DNA of 64,000 nucleotides from Magnolia sinica. Lineage: Eukaryota; Streptophyta; Magnoliopsida; Magnoliales; Magnoliaceae. The position numbers were made by a program, and so were the translations under genes. A model generated the notes under the pieces. That model was given only the letters and a program-made list of their open reading frames with translations. It was not told the origin of the DNA and did not search any database. Below, in pieces: positions 1 through 10,696 of this stretch (positions within the stretch are counted from its first letter, which is position 1; each line of letters opens with the position of its first letter). The DNA is taken from contig NC_080591.1 in assembly GCF_029962835.1 (NCBI RefSeq), positions 45,267,501 to 45,331,500 of the forward strand. The letters run 5' to 3'.

Positions 1-1848
1 AATACATGGGATGAGGGCCGTAAATTAACCGTACATATTAAATTTCAGCCATTGAAGATCTCGGGAAGTGGTCCAACGGACAGATCAGTCTATTAATCTC
101 CAATTTGGGGCCCACCTGATATTTGGAACTGCCTCAACCTTGGTATTGACGGCTAAATTACCATGATAAAGAGGATGGACGGATTGGATTTCTCGAAATC
201 ATCACAGTGGACCCCATATGTATAATGTATGTACATAGTGCACATGTGCACTATCGGAGCACCGAACGAACTAAAGTCGGTCAGCGCCGCTAACCCGACT
301 TTCCTTTTCAAAAATGGAAATTTCCGTTTCCAGCGTCTCCGCAAGCCGACTGCGGTCGTCGGTTGTGGGGCCCACCTAGTGTCCAAATGGACAATCCAAA
401 TCGTCCATCCGCTTCCTGGGGCAGTTATAACCATCGCCTAGATGTCCGTTTGGTTCCATACATATGTACGGACGTTGATCGCTGAAAAATGCAAAACGGA
501 CGGTGAGTTCAAAACTCTGTGGGCCACCGCAACTCTAACTCGAAATTGGGCATTCCTAGCCGTTTTTTTCATCCTCCATGCAATGGACGGAGTGGATTAT
601 TGAAATGATTATCAAAATGGGTCCCACTATCACAACAGCAGCGGGTTTCGCGTCCGCGTAACGGACGGTCGCTGCGTATGGCCGATCTGATCCGTCCATC
701 TTGTAGAGTGGTTCGAGAGCTTCAAAACCATGCTGATATTCTTCTCTCATGCGTGCACACGTGCGTGATACAGAGGCCACAAACAGGCCGTCTTGTGACG
801 TTCAAAACTGATCTTTTTGTATTTTCTTCTCTGGGCCTCATGAATGGACGTTCAAAACCACCCATTCTTGATCGAAATTTCATCCTGAATCCAATGGACG
901 GGGTGGATTTCTTCGAAAATGCCTGTGGGGCCCACCGATCACGGCTGCGAAAAATTGCACTTCGAGTCCTTCTACGACTCTGCCACCGACCCCAGCCATC
1001 CAGCAGCTATAAAAGGGGAGTTTTGGACGTGGGAAAGGCATGGAGAACCAGGGGATTCCAGATCTGGAGCAAGGGAGAGAAGAAAGAGAAGAAAGAAGAG
1101 AGAGAGATTGTTTGGTTTGACGTTTCTTTTATGAATTTTATTTAATATTTTTTATGGATTTTATGGGTCACTAATCTCTCAGCTAGGGCTGAGATGAAGC
1201 CCCTAATTTGATTAGCTCTTGTATTGGTTGATTTACTTTGAATTTCAATTAATTTGTTTCTTTCTTTAAGTGGGCTTTATGGGTTTAAATTCTATACTTC
1301 TCCATCTATGAACTTGATTAAAGTATATATATGGATGTTGTTTGGATGCTTATTATAGGTGCTTGTGTCTGATCAAGAACAAGTTTCCTATAGAGGAAGA
1401 AACAGGGTGCTTTAATTAATGTACATTCCATGTACCCGACCAAGGATATGGGATATGTCATTCATGGCATTGCTTAAAGGAATTAGACAGTTTGTATGCC
1501 CGATTAAGGACACAGATTGTGCTTTCTCTGTATAAGTGATATCAATCTAGATCAAGGTGAATCAACAGACAAAACAAGGGTTAGGATAATTAGGGGTGGA
1601 TTCGAAAGTCCTAGTGTTCTCTCTCTGATTGAATTTTCTTCCCTGTTCTTAATTAATTGTTTTTCATAAAATTGTGCTTAGTAATTTATTCCATTATTTG
1701 TTGGATTAGTTAAGGAGAATCATAGATTTGAATTGTGATGACCAGTCCTCATGGGAACGATCTCGTAATACGTACCGTATCTGCATCTGATTCGTATACT
1801 TGCGAGTTTAAAAATCATTTAAATCGTGTTGGTTTAAATAAAACATCA
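1..1848 (+). repeat. Ath1 5' LTR (partial)
   Basis: Direct repeat of 6734-8590, nearly identical by eye except for a patchily diverged stretch around 670-935. It ends in ACATCA followed by AG and a TTTTTGGCGCC primer-site leader, as in the other Athila copies. Several GGGGCCCAC-type motifs lie upstream of the TATA box. Confidence 0.92.
1008..1016 (+). promoter_or_regulatory. TATA box of Ath1 5' LTR
   Basis: TATAAAAGG lies roughly 840 bp before the LTR end, followed by a purine-rich GAGA leader. The same motif is at 7748 in the other LTR. It would mark the U3/R boundary region; transcription is inferred. Confidence 0.7.
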
Positions 1849-1854
1849 AGTTTT

Positions 1855-1862
1855 TGGCGCCG
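1855..1862 (+). promoter_or_regulatory. Degenerate primer-binding site of Ath1
   Basis: TGGCGCCG follows the LTR by six bases, matching the first eight positions of the Athila Asp-tRNA type primer site (TGGCGCCGTTGCCGGGGA). The remaining ten positions do not match, so priming in this copy would be poor. Confidence 0.65.
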
Positions 1863-2459
1863 TCCAATTAGATTTAAGATTCTCTCTTATCATAATTCAT
1901 AGTCTTAGGTTTTTTTTTTTTTTTTTTTTTTTTACTAACTTTAGGTTAAATTTTTATTTTTAGAAACTAACCTATTTCCTGATTTGTAGGGACCTGACAT
2001 AAACTACTCATTTGGTAATCTCTTTCCAAATTTTCTATTTTTTTTTTTTTTTTTTAGATTCTGATTCTTCTTTCAAGTAACTTTCTATTTTCTAGTTTTA
2101 GAAATAATTTTTTCCCTTTTTAGAAACTAACTTAGTTTTTATTTCTAAGATTACAAACTTTCTTTTTTAGAAATTAACCGTTGCTTAGGTTTTTTCTAGC
2201 ATTATTTTAGGAAATTCAATTTATTTTTTGTTATGTCTACAGGAATTGAGGAAGGAAACTGCTAAATAACATTGTCTTCAAAAGGAGGAGCTCTCAAATC
2301 TTCAGACATTCATCATCTCCTTTTCTCGGGTTCTTCTTTCCAATTCTCATTTACATAGCTTTTCTTGTTTTAGAATCTCATAGTTTCTAGGTCTAGTTTT
2401 ATTTCTCTTAGGTTGCTTCTTAGTTTAGTTTTCCTTCTTACATTGCAATAACATAGTTT
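1863..2459 (+). other. Ath1 T-rich leader
   Basis: Untranslated leader with two long T runs (1912-1933, 2039-2056) and a few TTTTAGAAAC repeats. It contains GATTTGTAGG at 1981-1990, a plant 3' splice-site-like motif whose equivalents occur in the other Athila leaders. No coding potential seen. Confidence 0.6.
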
Positions 2460-4062
2460 ATGCTAGGATGTAGATCTCTGAATATAGAACTAGCACCGTT
2501 TGATCCTGAGATTGAAAGAACAATTCGTGAAAGATTGAGAAATAATCCTGTTGAAATGGCGAATGAGACTGAAGTTAAAGCTCTCAAAGATTATTCAGCT
2601 CTTGTCCAATTTAATGCGCCTTCATGCATAGTGTTGCCAACCACTACGGCAGCACACTTTGAACTTAAACCTGGAGTCATACAATTGTTGCCATCCTTTT
2701 ATGGATTGGACAAGGAGGACCCATATCATCATGTGAAAGAATTCTTAAACATTTGCTCCACCTTTAAGTTCCAAAACTTCTCAGACGATTCGATCCGCCT
2801 ACGCCTGTTTCCCTTTTCTTTGAAGGATAAGGTGAAAGCATGGTTGAATTCTCTAGAAGTTGGATCTATCACTACATGGGACCAACTGTCTAAGAAGTTC
2901 TTAAACAAGTTCTTCCCCGTTCACAAAACCAATGCCCTCCGTAGAGAAATTACTAACTTCACACAAAAAGAGGGCGAGCACTTTCATGAATGTTGGGAAA
3001 GATGGAAGGACTTGCTTCTTAAATGTCCTCACCATGGTTTTGAGAAGTGGCAACAAGTTTAATACTTTTATGACGATCTGACACCACCGCATGGTTGATG
3101 CCACCAGTGGAGGGTCATTCATGACCAAAAGTGATGTCGAAGCGTGGAACTTCTTTGAAACCTTGTGCGAGAATTCCCAGCAATGGGATTATTCAAATAG
3201 AGGTGACAGAAGTCCCCAACCACAAAAGAGAGGTGGTATATATGAGATAGGAGTCATGCCAGAGCTGAGCGCCAAGCTTGATAACCTGGCAAAGAAAGTT
3301 GATGCTCTGGTATTAAATAATGGACCACCACAAACAGCTCAAGTCGAGGCATATGCCACATGTTCTAGTCCTGCCCATCCTATGCAGTCTTGTCCATCTG
3401 GTGCAGCATTCCCAGAACTTCTCTCTGAACAAGTTCATGCTATGAACACTTTTCAAAAATCTGGGAATGATCCTTACTCGAACACATACAACCCAGGGTG
3501 GGCTAGACATCCAAATTTCTCTTGGACAAAAGGACCACAACAAGGAGGACCATCTGGAAATCCTCTCATGCAACCGCACCTCCAAGTTGGCAGTCAACAA
3601 CCTCAACAGTTTCCACAATATCAACAACTGCCTACACAATCAAGGAAACCATCTCTTGAGGATACACTCCATCTTTTCATGCAGAGTTCTCTCCAAAAAG
3701 ACACCCAACAAACCTTACTGGCCAACCAGCAAAGCTTACATGCAAATGCACAATCCATTGCCAAGCTGGAAGTACAAATGGGTCAACTAGCTGCCACATT
3801 GAGTGAGAGAGAGAAGGGCAAGTTCCCTAGCCAACCTGAGGCTAATCCAAAGGGACAGTATGAGATTGGCTCTAATTCCAACCAAGGGCAATATCATGAA
3901 CAGGCCAAATCGATCACTACCCTTAGGTCAGGCAAGCAGATTAATAATGGAATAGAGATGCCTGGGGATGAATCAAATTCTAAAACAGAAGATCAAGATG
4001 AAGCAGAGAGCCATACCAATGCATCCAAAGTCCAAAAGCTCTCTGACTCCAAGAGCCACTAA
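2460..4062 (+). pseudogene. gag: Ath1 Athila gag (frameshifted)
   Basis: The first part (2460-3061) carries the Athila capsid signature: IQLLPSFYGLDKEDPYHHVK, then LRLFPFSLKDKVKAWL and FLNKFFPVHKTNALRREI. A TAA after WQQV and a frame change near 3085 separate it from the second part (3091-4062), which continues the family sequence (GGSFMTKSDVEAWNFFETL) into a Q-rich tail. The zinc-knuckle equivalent reads YATCSSPAHPMQSC, so the first Cys of a CX2CX4HX4C motif is Tyr. Gag would form the particle and bind RNA. The start is the first ATG giving the family N-terminus (NIELAPFDPEIERTIRERL). This is a decayed copy, not a functional gene. Confidence 0.85.
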
Positions 4063-4967
4063 TGTGCCACCTTATGTGCCCAAAGCACCCTTTCTTCAAC
4101 GTCTGGCACCAATAAAGAAAAGAAATAACTTTGATGAAATCTTAGATGTGTTTCAAAAAGTGCAAGTCAACATCCCGTTGCTTTATCAAGCAAGTCCCTG
4201 CTTACGCTAAGTTTCTTAAAGATTTATGCACTCAAAAGCGTAAGCAAAATGTTCATAAGAAAGTCTTCCTTGCAGAGCCAACATAACACCCCTCCTAAAT
4301 TTAGGGATCCAGGAGCTCCCACCATTTCTTGCGGCATAAGAGATCATAAGATCGGGAAGGCATTACTTGATTTAGGGGCGAGTGTCAATTTGTTACCATA
4401 TTCGGTTTATGAGCAACTAGGACTTTAACATTACAACTAGCCGATAGATCTGTCAAGGTGCCCCGGGGTATTATTGAAGATGTGTTAATCCAGGTTGATA
4501 AATTTTATTTTCCAGTGGATTTCATAGTTATAGATACTCAGCCTGTCCAGAATCTTCATAGTCAGATCCTAGTCATTTTGGGTCGTCCATTTTTGGCCAC
4601 ATCTAATGCTATTATCAATTGCAGGAATGGAGTTATGAAATTGTCCTTTGGTAACATGAATATTAAACTTAATGTTTTTAATGCAGGACAACAATCCTCA
4701 TATTTGGATGACATATTTGAAGTGGACATGATCGAGAGCCTTGTGCAGGACTCCTTCCGTACATCTTTTGAAGATCCTCTTGAGACCGGCTTAGCACAAT
4801 CGGGCATGGATTTTGACATTGATAGTCCCATCCATGAAGTCAATGCATTGCTCGACTCTACTCCTATATTGGAGACTGAAAAATGGAGAGCGAAAGTGGA
4901 ACCTCTTCATCCCTCTGAGACTCTTCCTGACAGCACAGTTTGTAACTCTGAGAAGAAGGCTGCTTAA
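4063..4967 (+). pseudogene. pro: Ath1 aspartic protease region (Athila PR)
   Basis: The family active-site motif LLDLGASVNLLPYSVYEQLG is visible, with DLGA encoded at 4369-4380. Athila proteases use DLGA where most retropepsins have D(S/T)GA. A frameshift after EQLG moves the reading into the 4458-4967 frame, which carries ILVILGRPFLATSNAIINCR and GVMKLSFGNMNIKLNVF, the classic Athila C-terminal half. The region ahead of the active site (4063-4300) has several stops. The enzyme would process Gag. Downstream acidic sequence ends at a TAA at 4965, just before an RT remnant. Confidence 0.85.
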
Positions 4968-5152
4968 TGTTCTTAGAGCATATAAGGCAGCAATTGAACG
5001 GAAGATAGAAAAAATCCAGGGAGTATGCCCCACTGTATGGATGGATCATGCTGTGGTAATATCGCATAACATGCAAAGGAAGCGTGATCCTAACATAGAA
5101 GAAGTCGTTCGAGCAGAAGTCCTTAAATTATTTGACGACAGTGTCAGTTGCC
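4925..5152 (+). pseudogene. Ath1 RT N-terminal remnant, cut before the catalytic palm
   Basis: Translation gives RRLLNVLRAYKAAIERKIEK, IQGVCPTVWMDHAV and DPNIEEVVRAEVLKLFDDS, which follows the N-terminal part of Athila RT up to the VRAEVLKLLDAG-type motif. The similarity stops at about 5150. The FxDD palm motif, RNase H and integrase are all absent, so a deletion of several kilobases joins this point to the 3' region. Exact breakpoints need alignment to an autonomous copy. Confidence 0.75.
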
Positions 5153-6427
5153 TTAGCACAGTTCATGGGAACTCACATCACTTGTCTGATTTCACTTTTC
5201 TCATTCATTAGTTCAATGTTTGTGGGTAGCATTGCCGCAAACCCTCACGAGACTACAACTCGTCCACTAGGGGTAACCTAGGGGTTTAAAGGCTTGTTGC
5301 ATGCGCTAAATGCAATCGAGAGCACCTACGAAAGTGGTATAGGTAGGATCTTCTTTTATTTTTCTTTTTGTTATTTTTGCTTATGTTGATTTCTCTCTTG
5401 TGCTAACTCGCTTTTACGTTGAAATTTTTCACGAATTTTGAGAAAGCTTCTTGATTCTCCATCCAGGTATTATCTTTTCATCACTCCTCTTTTATTCTCG
5501 TTGTCCCATATGCCTTGCTTGTTTCTTTCTTCTACATTGAGGGCAATGTAGATTTTAGGTTGGGGGTGGGAGATTAGGGTACCTAATCAGTATTTTCTTG
5601 GTCTTGAGCAACATTTGTGAAAATTTTAAAATTTTTTCTGTTCTATTGAATTCAAAGTGATTTTGAAGGATAGTTGTGATTTTAACATTATAAGATACAT
5701 GATGTTGGTAACTAATGACTCTTGGATTCGGCCTTCTGCTTGATTTCACAGTCAATTTGGCATTGTTAATCCATGATTAGACGTTGTAAACATTGATTGA
5801 GTCATGATTTCACATATCACATCTCGCTTGCACATTAAGTTTTGGTTCGATAACTGAATGATTAACTTGGTAAAAAGAAGAATTAAAAGGCTAAGTCACA
5901 TAATCTTCACCATAGGTTTGCTCCCTATAGGTGTAGATTTGATTCTCCATAGTTGACTTATAAAAAATGAGGCGACGGGTTTTCACCATAGGTTTGCTCC
6001 CTATAGATGAGGATTTGATTCCCTTCCTTGGCGTACTGTTCATAAAGAAAATCAAAAATATAAAGGCTGAAAGGTTAAGCTACCATGCTAGTGTTGGTTG
6101 TCAGGAATTCTGTTGTTAATTACCAATTTTAGCATGAAATTGACAAATTGGATCTTTTAATGATTGTAAGCTGAGATGATACTATACACTCATGGAACTC
6201 AATGGTTACAATTGTTCAAATTAATGGATTAATATTTTAAACTTGATTATGAAGTCTGCTGAGAGCTTGATTCCAAGAGAAAAATTCCACACACCAATCA
6301 TGAATCTTAGAATTTTCACATCTCAGCTATCTGTTCACAAGTCACTTGAGTTTACAGGAATTGTTTTTATTTCTAAAATTATTTTTCGCATGTTTTGCTC
6401 GGGACTAGCAAAATGCTGGTTGGGGGT
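5153..6427 (+). other. Ath1 3' untranslated region
   Basis: Non-coding 3' interior. It includes an unassigned 5214-5345 segment, the family-conserved tract ACATTGAGGGCAATGTAG then GGTTGGGGGTGGGAG (5533-5574), and a direct repeat CACCATAGGTTTGCTCCC at about 5910 and 5984. It ends in the purine tract GGTTGGGGG just before the 3' LTR. Confidence 0.7.
6415..6427 (+). promoter_or_regulatory. Polypurine tract of Ath1
   Basis: CTGGTTGGGGGT abuts the TG start of the 3' LTR. The preceding TAGCAAAATGCTGG is shared with the other Athila copies. This is the expected plus-strand primer. Confidence 0.75.
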
Positions 6428-8590
6428 TGTGATCAGGGTCAAATATTGCATATCAGACCCCAGTAATTGCCTAAATTGACGTACATGATGAGGCTTAATG
6501 GAGTGTTTTACTCGTGTTTTTATTACAGGATGAAATCAGGAGTGTGTATTGAAAATTGATGTTAAAGGCATGGATTTCATGATCCAAAGTCTCCAGAGCA
6601 CGGGATGGACTCCAGAGAACCAATAATGAAGATTTTACACACCTGGGATCTGAGGAAAGCAAGCCAAAGGGGCCCGAAAAGGGTCCAGAATGCAAGATCA
6701 CATGGTTCCCGCTATCCGATCAGTTCGAAACTTAATACATGGGATGAGGGCCGTAAATTAACCGTACATATTAAATTTCAGCCATTGAAGATCTCGGGAA
6801 GTGGTCCAACGGACAGATCAGCCTATTAATCTCCAATTTGGGGCCCACCTGATATTTGGAACTGCCTCAACCTTGGTATTGACGGCTAAATTACCATGAT
6901 AAAGAGGATGGACGGATTGGATTTCTCGAAATCATCACAGTGGACCCCATATGTATAATGTATGTACATAGTGCACATGTGCACTATCGGAGCACCGAAC
7001 GAACTAAAGTCGGTCAGCGCCGCTGACCCGACTTTCCTTTTCAAAAATGGAAATTTTCGTTTCCAGCGTCTCCGCAAGCCGACCGCGGTCGTCGGTTGTG
7101 GGGCCCACCTAGTGTCCAAATGGACAATCCAAACCGTCCATCCGCTTCCTGGGGCAGTTATAACCATCGCCTAGATGTCCGTTTGGTTCCATACATATGT
7201 ACGGACGTTGATCGCTGAAAAACGCAAAACGGACGGTGAGTTCAAAACTCTGTGGGCCACCGCAACTCTAACTCGAAATTGGGCATTCCTAGCCGTTTTT
7301 TTCATCCTCCATGCAATGGACGGAGTGGATTATTGAAATGATTATCAAAATGGGTCCCACCATCACAACAGCAGCGGGTTTTGCGTCCGCGTAACGGACC
7401 CCGTACGTCACCCGTATGGCCGATCCGATCCGTCCATCTTGTAGAGTGGTTCGAGAGCTTCAAAACCATGCTGATATTCTTCTCTCATGCGTGCACACGT
7501 GCGTGATACAGAGGCCACAAACAAGCCGTCTTGTGACGTTCAAAACTGATTTTGTTCTGATTTCTTCTCTGGGCTGCGTCCACGCACATTCAAAACCACC
7601 CATTCTTGACTGAAATTTCATCCTGAATCCAATGGACGGGGTGGATTTTCCAGAAAACACCTCTGTGGGGCCCACCGATCACGGCTGCGAAAAATTGCAC
7701 TTCGAGTCCTTCTACGACTCTGCCACCGACCCCAGCCATCCAGCAGCTATAAAAGGGGAGTTTTGGACGTGGGAAAGGCATGGAGAACCAGGGGATTCCA
7801 GATCTGGAGCAAGGGAGAGAAGAAAGAGAAGAAAGAAGAGAGAGAGAGATTGTTTGGTTTGACGTTTCTTTTATGAATTTTATTTAATATTTTTTATGGA
7901 TTTTATGGGTCACTAATCTCTCAGCTAGGGCTGAGATGAAGCCCCTAATTTGATTAGCTCTTGTATTGGTTGATTTACTTTGAATTTCAATTAATTTGTT
8001 TCTTTCTTTAAGTGGGCTTTATGGGTTTAAATTCTATACTTCTCCATCTATGAACTTGATTAAAGTATATATATGGATGTTGTTTGGATGCTTATTATAG
8101 GTGCTTATGTCTGATTAAGAACAAGTTTCCTATAGAGGAAGAAACAGGGTGCTTTAATGAATGCACATTCCATGTACCCGACCAAGGATATGGGATATGT
8201 CATTCATGGCATTGCTTAAAGGAATTAGACAGTTTGTATGCCCGATTAAGGACACAGATTGTGCTTTCTCTGTATAAGTGATATCAATCTAGATCAAGGT
8301 GAATCAACAGACAAAACAAGGGTTAGGATAATTAGGGGTGGATTCGAAAGTCCTAGTGCTCTCTCTCTGATTGAATTTTCTTCCCTGTTCTTAATTAATT
8401 GTTTTTCATAAAATTGTGCTTAGTAATTCATTCCATTATTTGTTGGATTAGTTAAGGAGAATCATAGATTTGAATTGTGACGACCAGTCCTCGTGGGAAC
8501 GATCTCGTAATACGTACCGTATCTGCATCTGATTCGTATACTTGCGAGTTTAAAAATCATTTAAATCGTGTTGGTTTAAATAAAACATCA
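6428..8590 (+). repeat. Ath1 3' LTR (2163 bp)
   Basis: Starts TGTGATCAGGGTCAAATATT, homologous to the start of the other Athila LTRs in the window, and ends ACATCA. The 3' boundary is set by divergence from the other copy (AG then GACCTCG here, AG then TTTTTGG there). TATA box at 7748-7756. Confidence 0.93.
7748..7756 (+). promoter_or_regulatory. TATA box of Ath1 3' LTR
   Basis: TATAAAAGG, the equivalent of 1008-1016. A 3' LTR promoter would read outward into element G; this is inferred only. Confidence 0.6.
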
Positions 8591-9092
8591 AGGACCTCGT
8601 CCCATCAGTGAGGCATCGCCGAAATGTCCAGCAACCATCGCGGACCTCGCCAGTTCCGCGAGGCCTCGTCGGCTAGCGGGCCGGTTCGGGCCGACACCCC
8701 TAGGGTGTTGTGTGGCCCACTGATGTGTGTTGGGTCAGTTTTAAACCCTCCAAACACACCTCCCCTTCATAACCTACCCCTCCAAGCTCTCCTTTTTCTT
8801 CAAAAACTTTTGTATCTCTCTCAAATCTCTCCTCCATCCACCCATTTCATCATTTTCCTTCAACACACATACCCCTCCACCCTTTACATCGAAACCCACG
8901 TTCCATCTTCTTATTGTTCTCATTTGTTGAGCTTACAAATCCTCTTTGTAGCTCAACATTCCAAAGCCTAACAATCCCTTTCCTATTTTCTTCACTCCTT
9001 CTCATTTTGAACACACAAATACCATTGTGTGCTTCAACAAGCAGTGGGAACCCATTCAACCATCCCATTTTCTTAATTTTTTCCTTCTTTTC
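8591..9092 (+). other. GC-rich then pyrimidine-rich leader before the env-like ORF
   Basis: The first 120 bp are GC-rich with short inverted repeats (GCGAGGCCTCG, GGCCGGTTCGGGCC). They are followed by GTGTTGTGTGGCCCACTG and a long C/T-rich tract. It resembles an LTR U3-to-leader transition, but I see no TG or CA boundary and no second copy. Confidence 0.4.
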
Positions 9093-10340
9093 ATGGCCTT
9101 ATTCGAGCTTGTGACGGCCATCTTCTTGATTTCTATGCTTCTTTCTCTCATAGGGAAGAAGAAGACTCCTATGGATGAGGCCGGGCCTAGTCGCCCTACT
9201 CGTTCAAGGAGGCCTAGAGGCGCCGCTACTAGTGCTAATGTCGATCGGGAGATACGGACCAAGCGGGAACTTGATCCCAAAGCTCCCCTCGAAAGGATTC
9301 TCCTGGCAAACATGTCCCATGGGAGATTTCAGGGCCGTAGTGTCCTCTTTGAAGCTCATGTGGATGAGAGGCTCTTTGGGCAATATCTGGTGATGGATCG
9401 CCTGGTTAAAGCTGGGTGGGGTCCTGTGTTCGAGGGTAAGTACCGTGTAAATGTGGGCACAGTCCGAGCCTTCTACGTCCACATTTAAGAGCCTACGCTG
9501 GAGCCTTTGCAGTTCAAGATCCCAGTGGGTAGAGATTGGGAGGCCACAATTGATGCTGGGTTGATAGTTCGGCTTATGAAGATGCCGCTTGGCGAAGTGC
9601 ATGCAAGCGAGAAAAATTTGAGGAGCACACGTAAAAGGGATCGCCGCACGCGATTCCTTTGTGGACAACTGGTCCACTGGAATCCAAACAACAGCCTCCT
9701 AGAGACCAATATGATGGATGACTTCCGCCTGCTCCATCACATCTTCATGTACAATGTGTATCCTAGGTGGAGCAACTGCAGTGAGTGTACCCGTCTGATG
9801 GTAGATTTCCTGTACCAAGTGGGGTATGAAGAGAAGTTATGCGTGCCTACACACATTCTGCGGCAGATAGTTCTTACCGCACTCTCCACTAGAGCATCTG
9901 ATTCGCTCCTATTCGGTCGACTCATATGCAAGATTGCACGTGAGTTTGGCTATAGACTTGGGGTGGAAGTGCCGGTGCCGACCCATTACATCAACAAAAC
10001 TACTCTCAATCAGATGAAAATTGGGCCACGACAGCGACAAGCCCGAATCGATGAAAGTGAGGACGAGACGGCCAGCGAGGAATATAAAAGCGAGGAGGAA
10101 AGCAGAGAAGAGATAGAGGAAGAATAGGAAGAAGAAGTGGAGGCTCAGGATACGAATGAGAGCTCCCCTCCGACGGCAATAGGGCATGACCCTGATCGGG
10201 CTGCTAGGGAAGCCCGCTTAGCTCGACTTGAGGAGGGCCAGGCTGCCTTGCAACAGGAGATTATCGATGTCCGGGCCCTTGTGAAGCACAAGTTTAAGAA
10301 GGTGACCCGCACCTTGAAAGCTATCCTATGCTGCCTGTAG
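9093..10340 (+). pseudogene. Env-like / plant transposon protein-domain ORF upstream of gag
   Basis: One reading frame runs from ATG 9093 to TAG 10340 (416 codons) with only two internal stops (TAA 9486, TAG 10125). The core includes RFQGRSVLFEAHVDERLFGQ, VNVGTVRAFYVHI and DDFRLLHHIFMYNVYPRW, and resembles what I recall as the 'putative plant transposon protein' domain, often labelled envelope-like in Sireviruses. It has the same layout as the minus-strand ORF at 60199-61203: Arg-rich N-terminus, core, Glu-rich acidic tail. A coiled-coil-like segment (LARLEEGQAALQQEIIDV) follows here. Starting at 9093 gives a hydrophobic N-terminus (ELVTAIFLISMLLSLIG then KKK). Starting at ATG 9171 (MDEAGPSRPTRSRR) matches the second copy better. 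Function unknown. Confidence 0.7.
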
Positions 10341-10696
10341 GATAAGGGCACCCCTCCTCCATCGCCAGACTCAGATGTCTAGTCATCCATGTCATTGCCC
10401 AGTAGTTTGTTTTGTTGCTGATTTAGAATGTTTACGTTTTAATGTAGATGGACCTAGTAGTATAGTAAGTAGGAAGTGTGTTTGTGTTTGGCAGTTACTC
10501 TACGTTTGTGGTCTTGCTTTGTAATAGCTTATATGCATTTCCTGTCATAATTCATGTAATATGTATTTCATGTATTGTGACAATTTTGGTAAATAAAATG
10601 CATGAAGTTTCTTTAAACTGTGTGTAAATGCTGTGTGGTTGAGATTATGGGCATGCTGAATCTGACCTGGGTTGCACCTTATATTGTATATAGGGA
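10341..10696 (+). other. Spacer between env-like ORF and G gag
   Basis: AT-rich non-coding sequence with an AATAAA signal at about 10591 and TATATAGGGA just before the gag ATG, resembling the TATAGGAC before gag of element F. No LTR end and no TGGTATCAGA primer site is present. Confidence 0.55.

Larger units (their letters stand above)
1..8590 (+). mobile_element. Ath1: pol-deleted Athila-like Ty3/gypsy retrotransposon (left end off-window)
   Basis: Two long direct repeats bracket a 4.6-kb interior. Base 1 aligns with base 6734 and the copies run together to 1848 and 8590, so about 306 bp of the 5' LTR lies outside the window. The interior holds, in order, a PBS-like TGGCGCCG, a gag region, an Athila-type protease with DLGA, a short RT N-terminus, then a long 3' UTR and purine tract. 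RT palm, RNase H and integrase are missing, so the copy needed enzymes in trans. It interrupts the 5' region of element G. The right flank starts AGGAC, the expected TSD, but the left copy is not visible. Athila assignment rests on gag and protease motifs and on the LTR start shared with the other Athila copies here. Confidence 0.9.

Noticed and set aside
8624-8971. 115-aa plus-strand ORF in the leader before the env-like ORF
   Set aside because: Pyrimidine-rich leader translated as Pro/Ser/Leu; different frame from the recognisable ORF and no motif.
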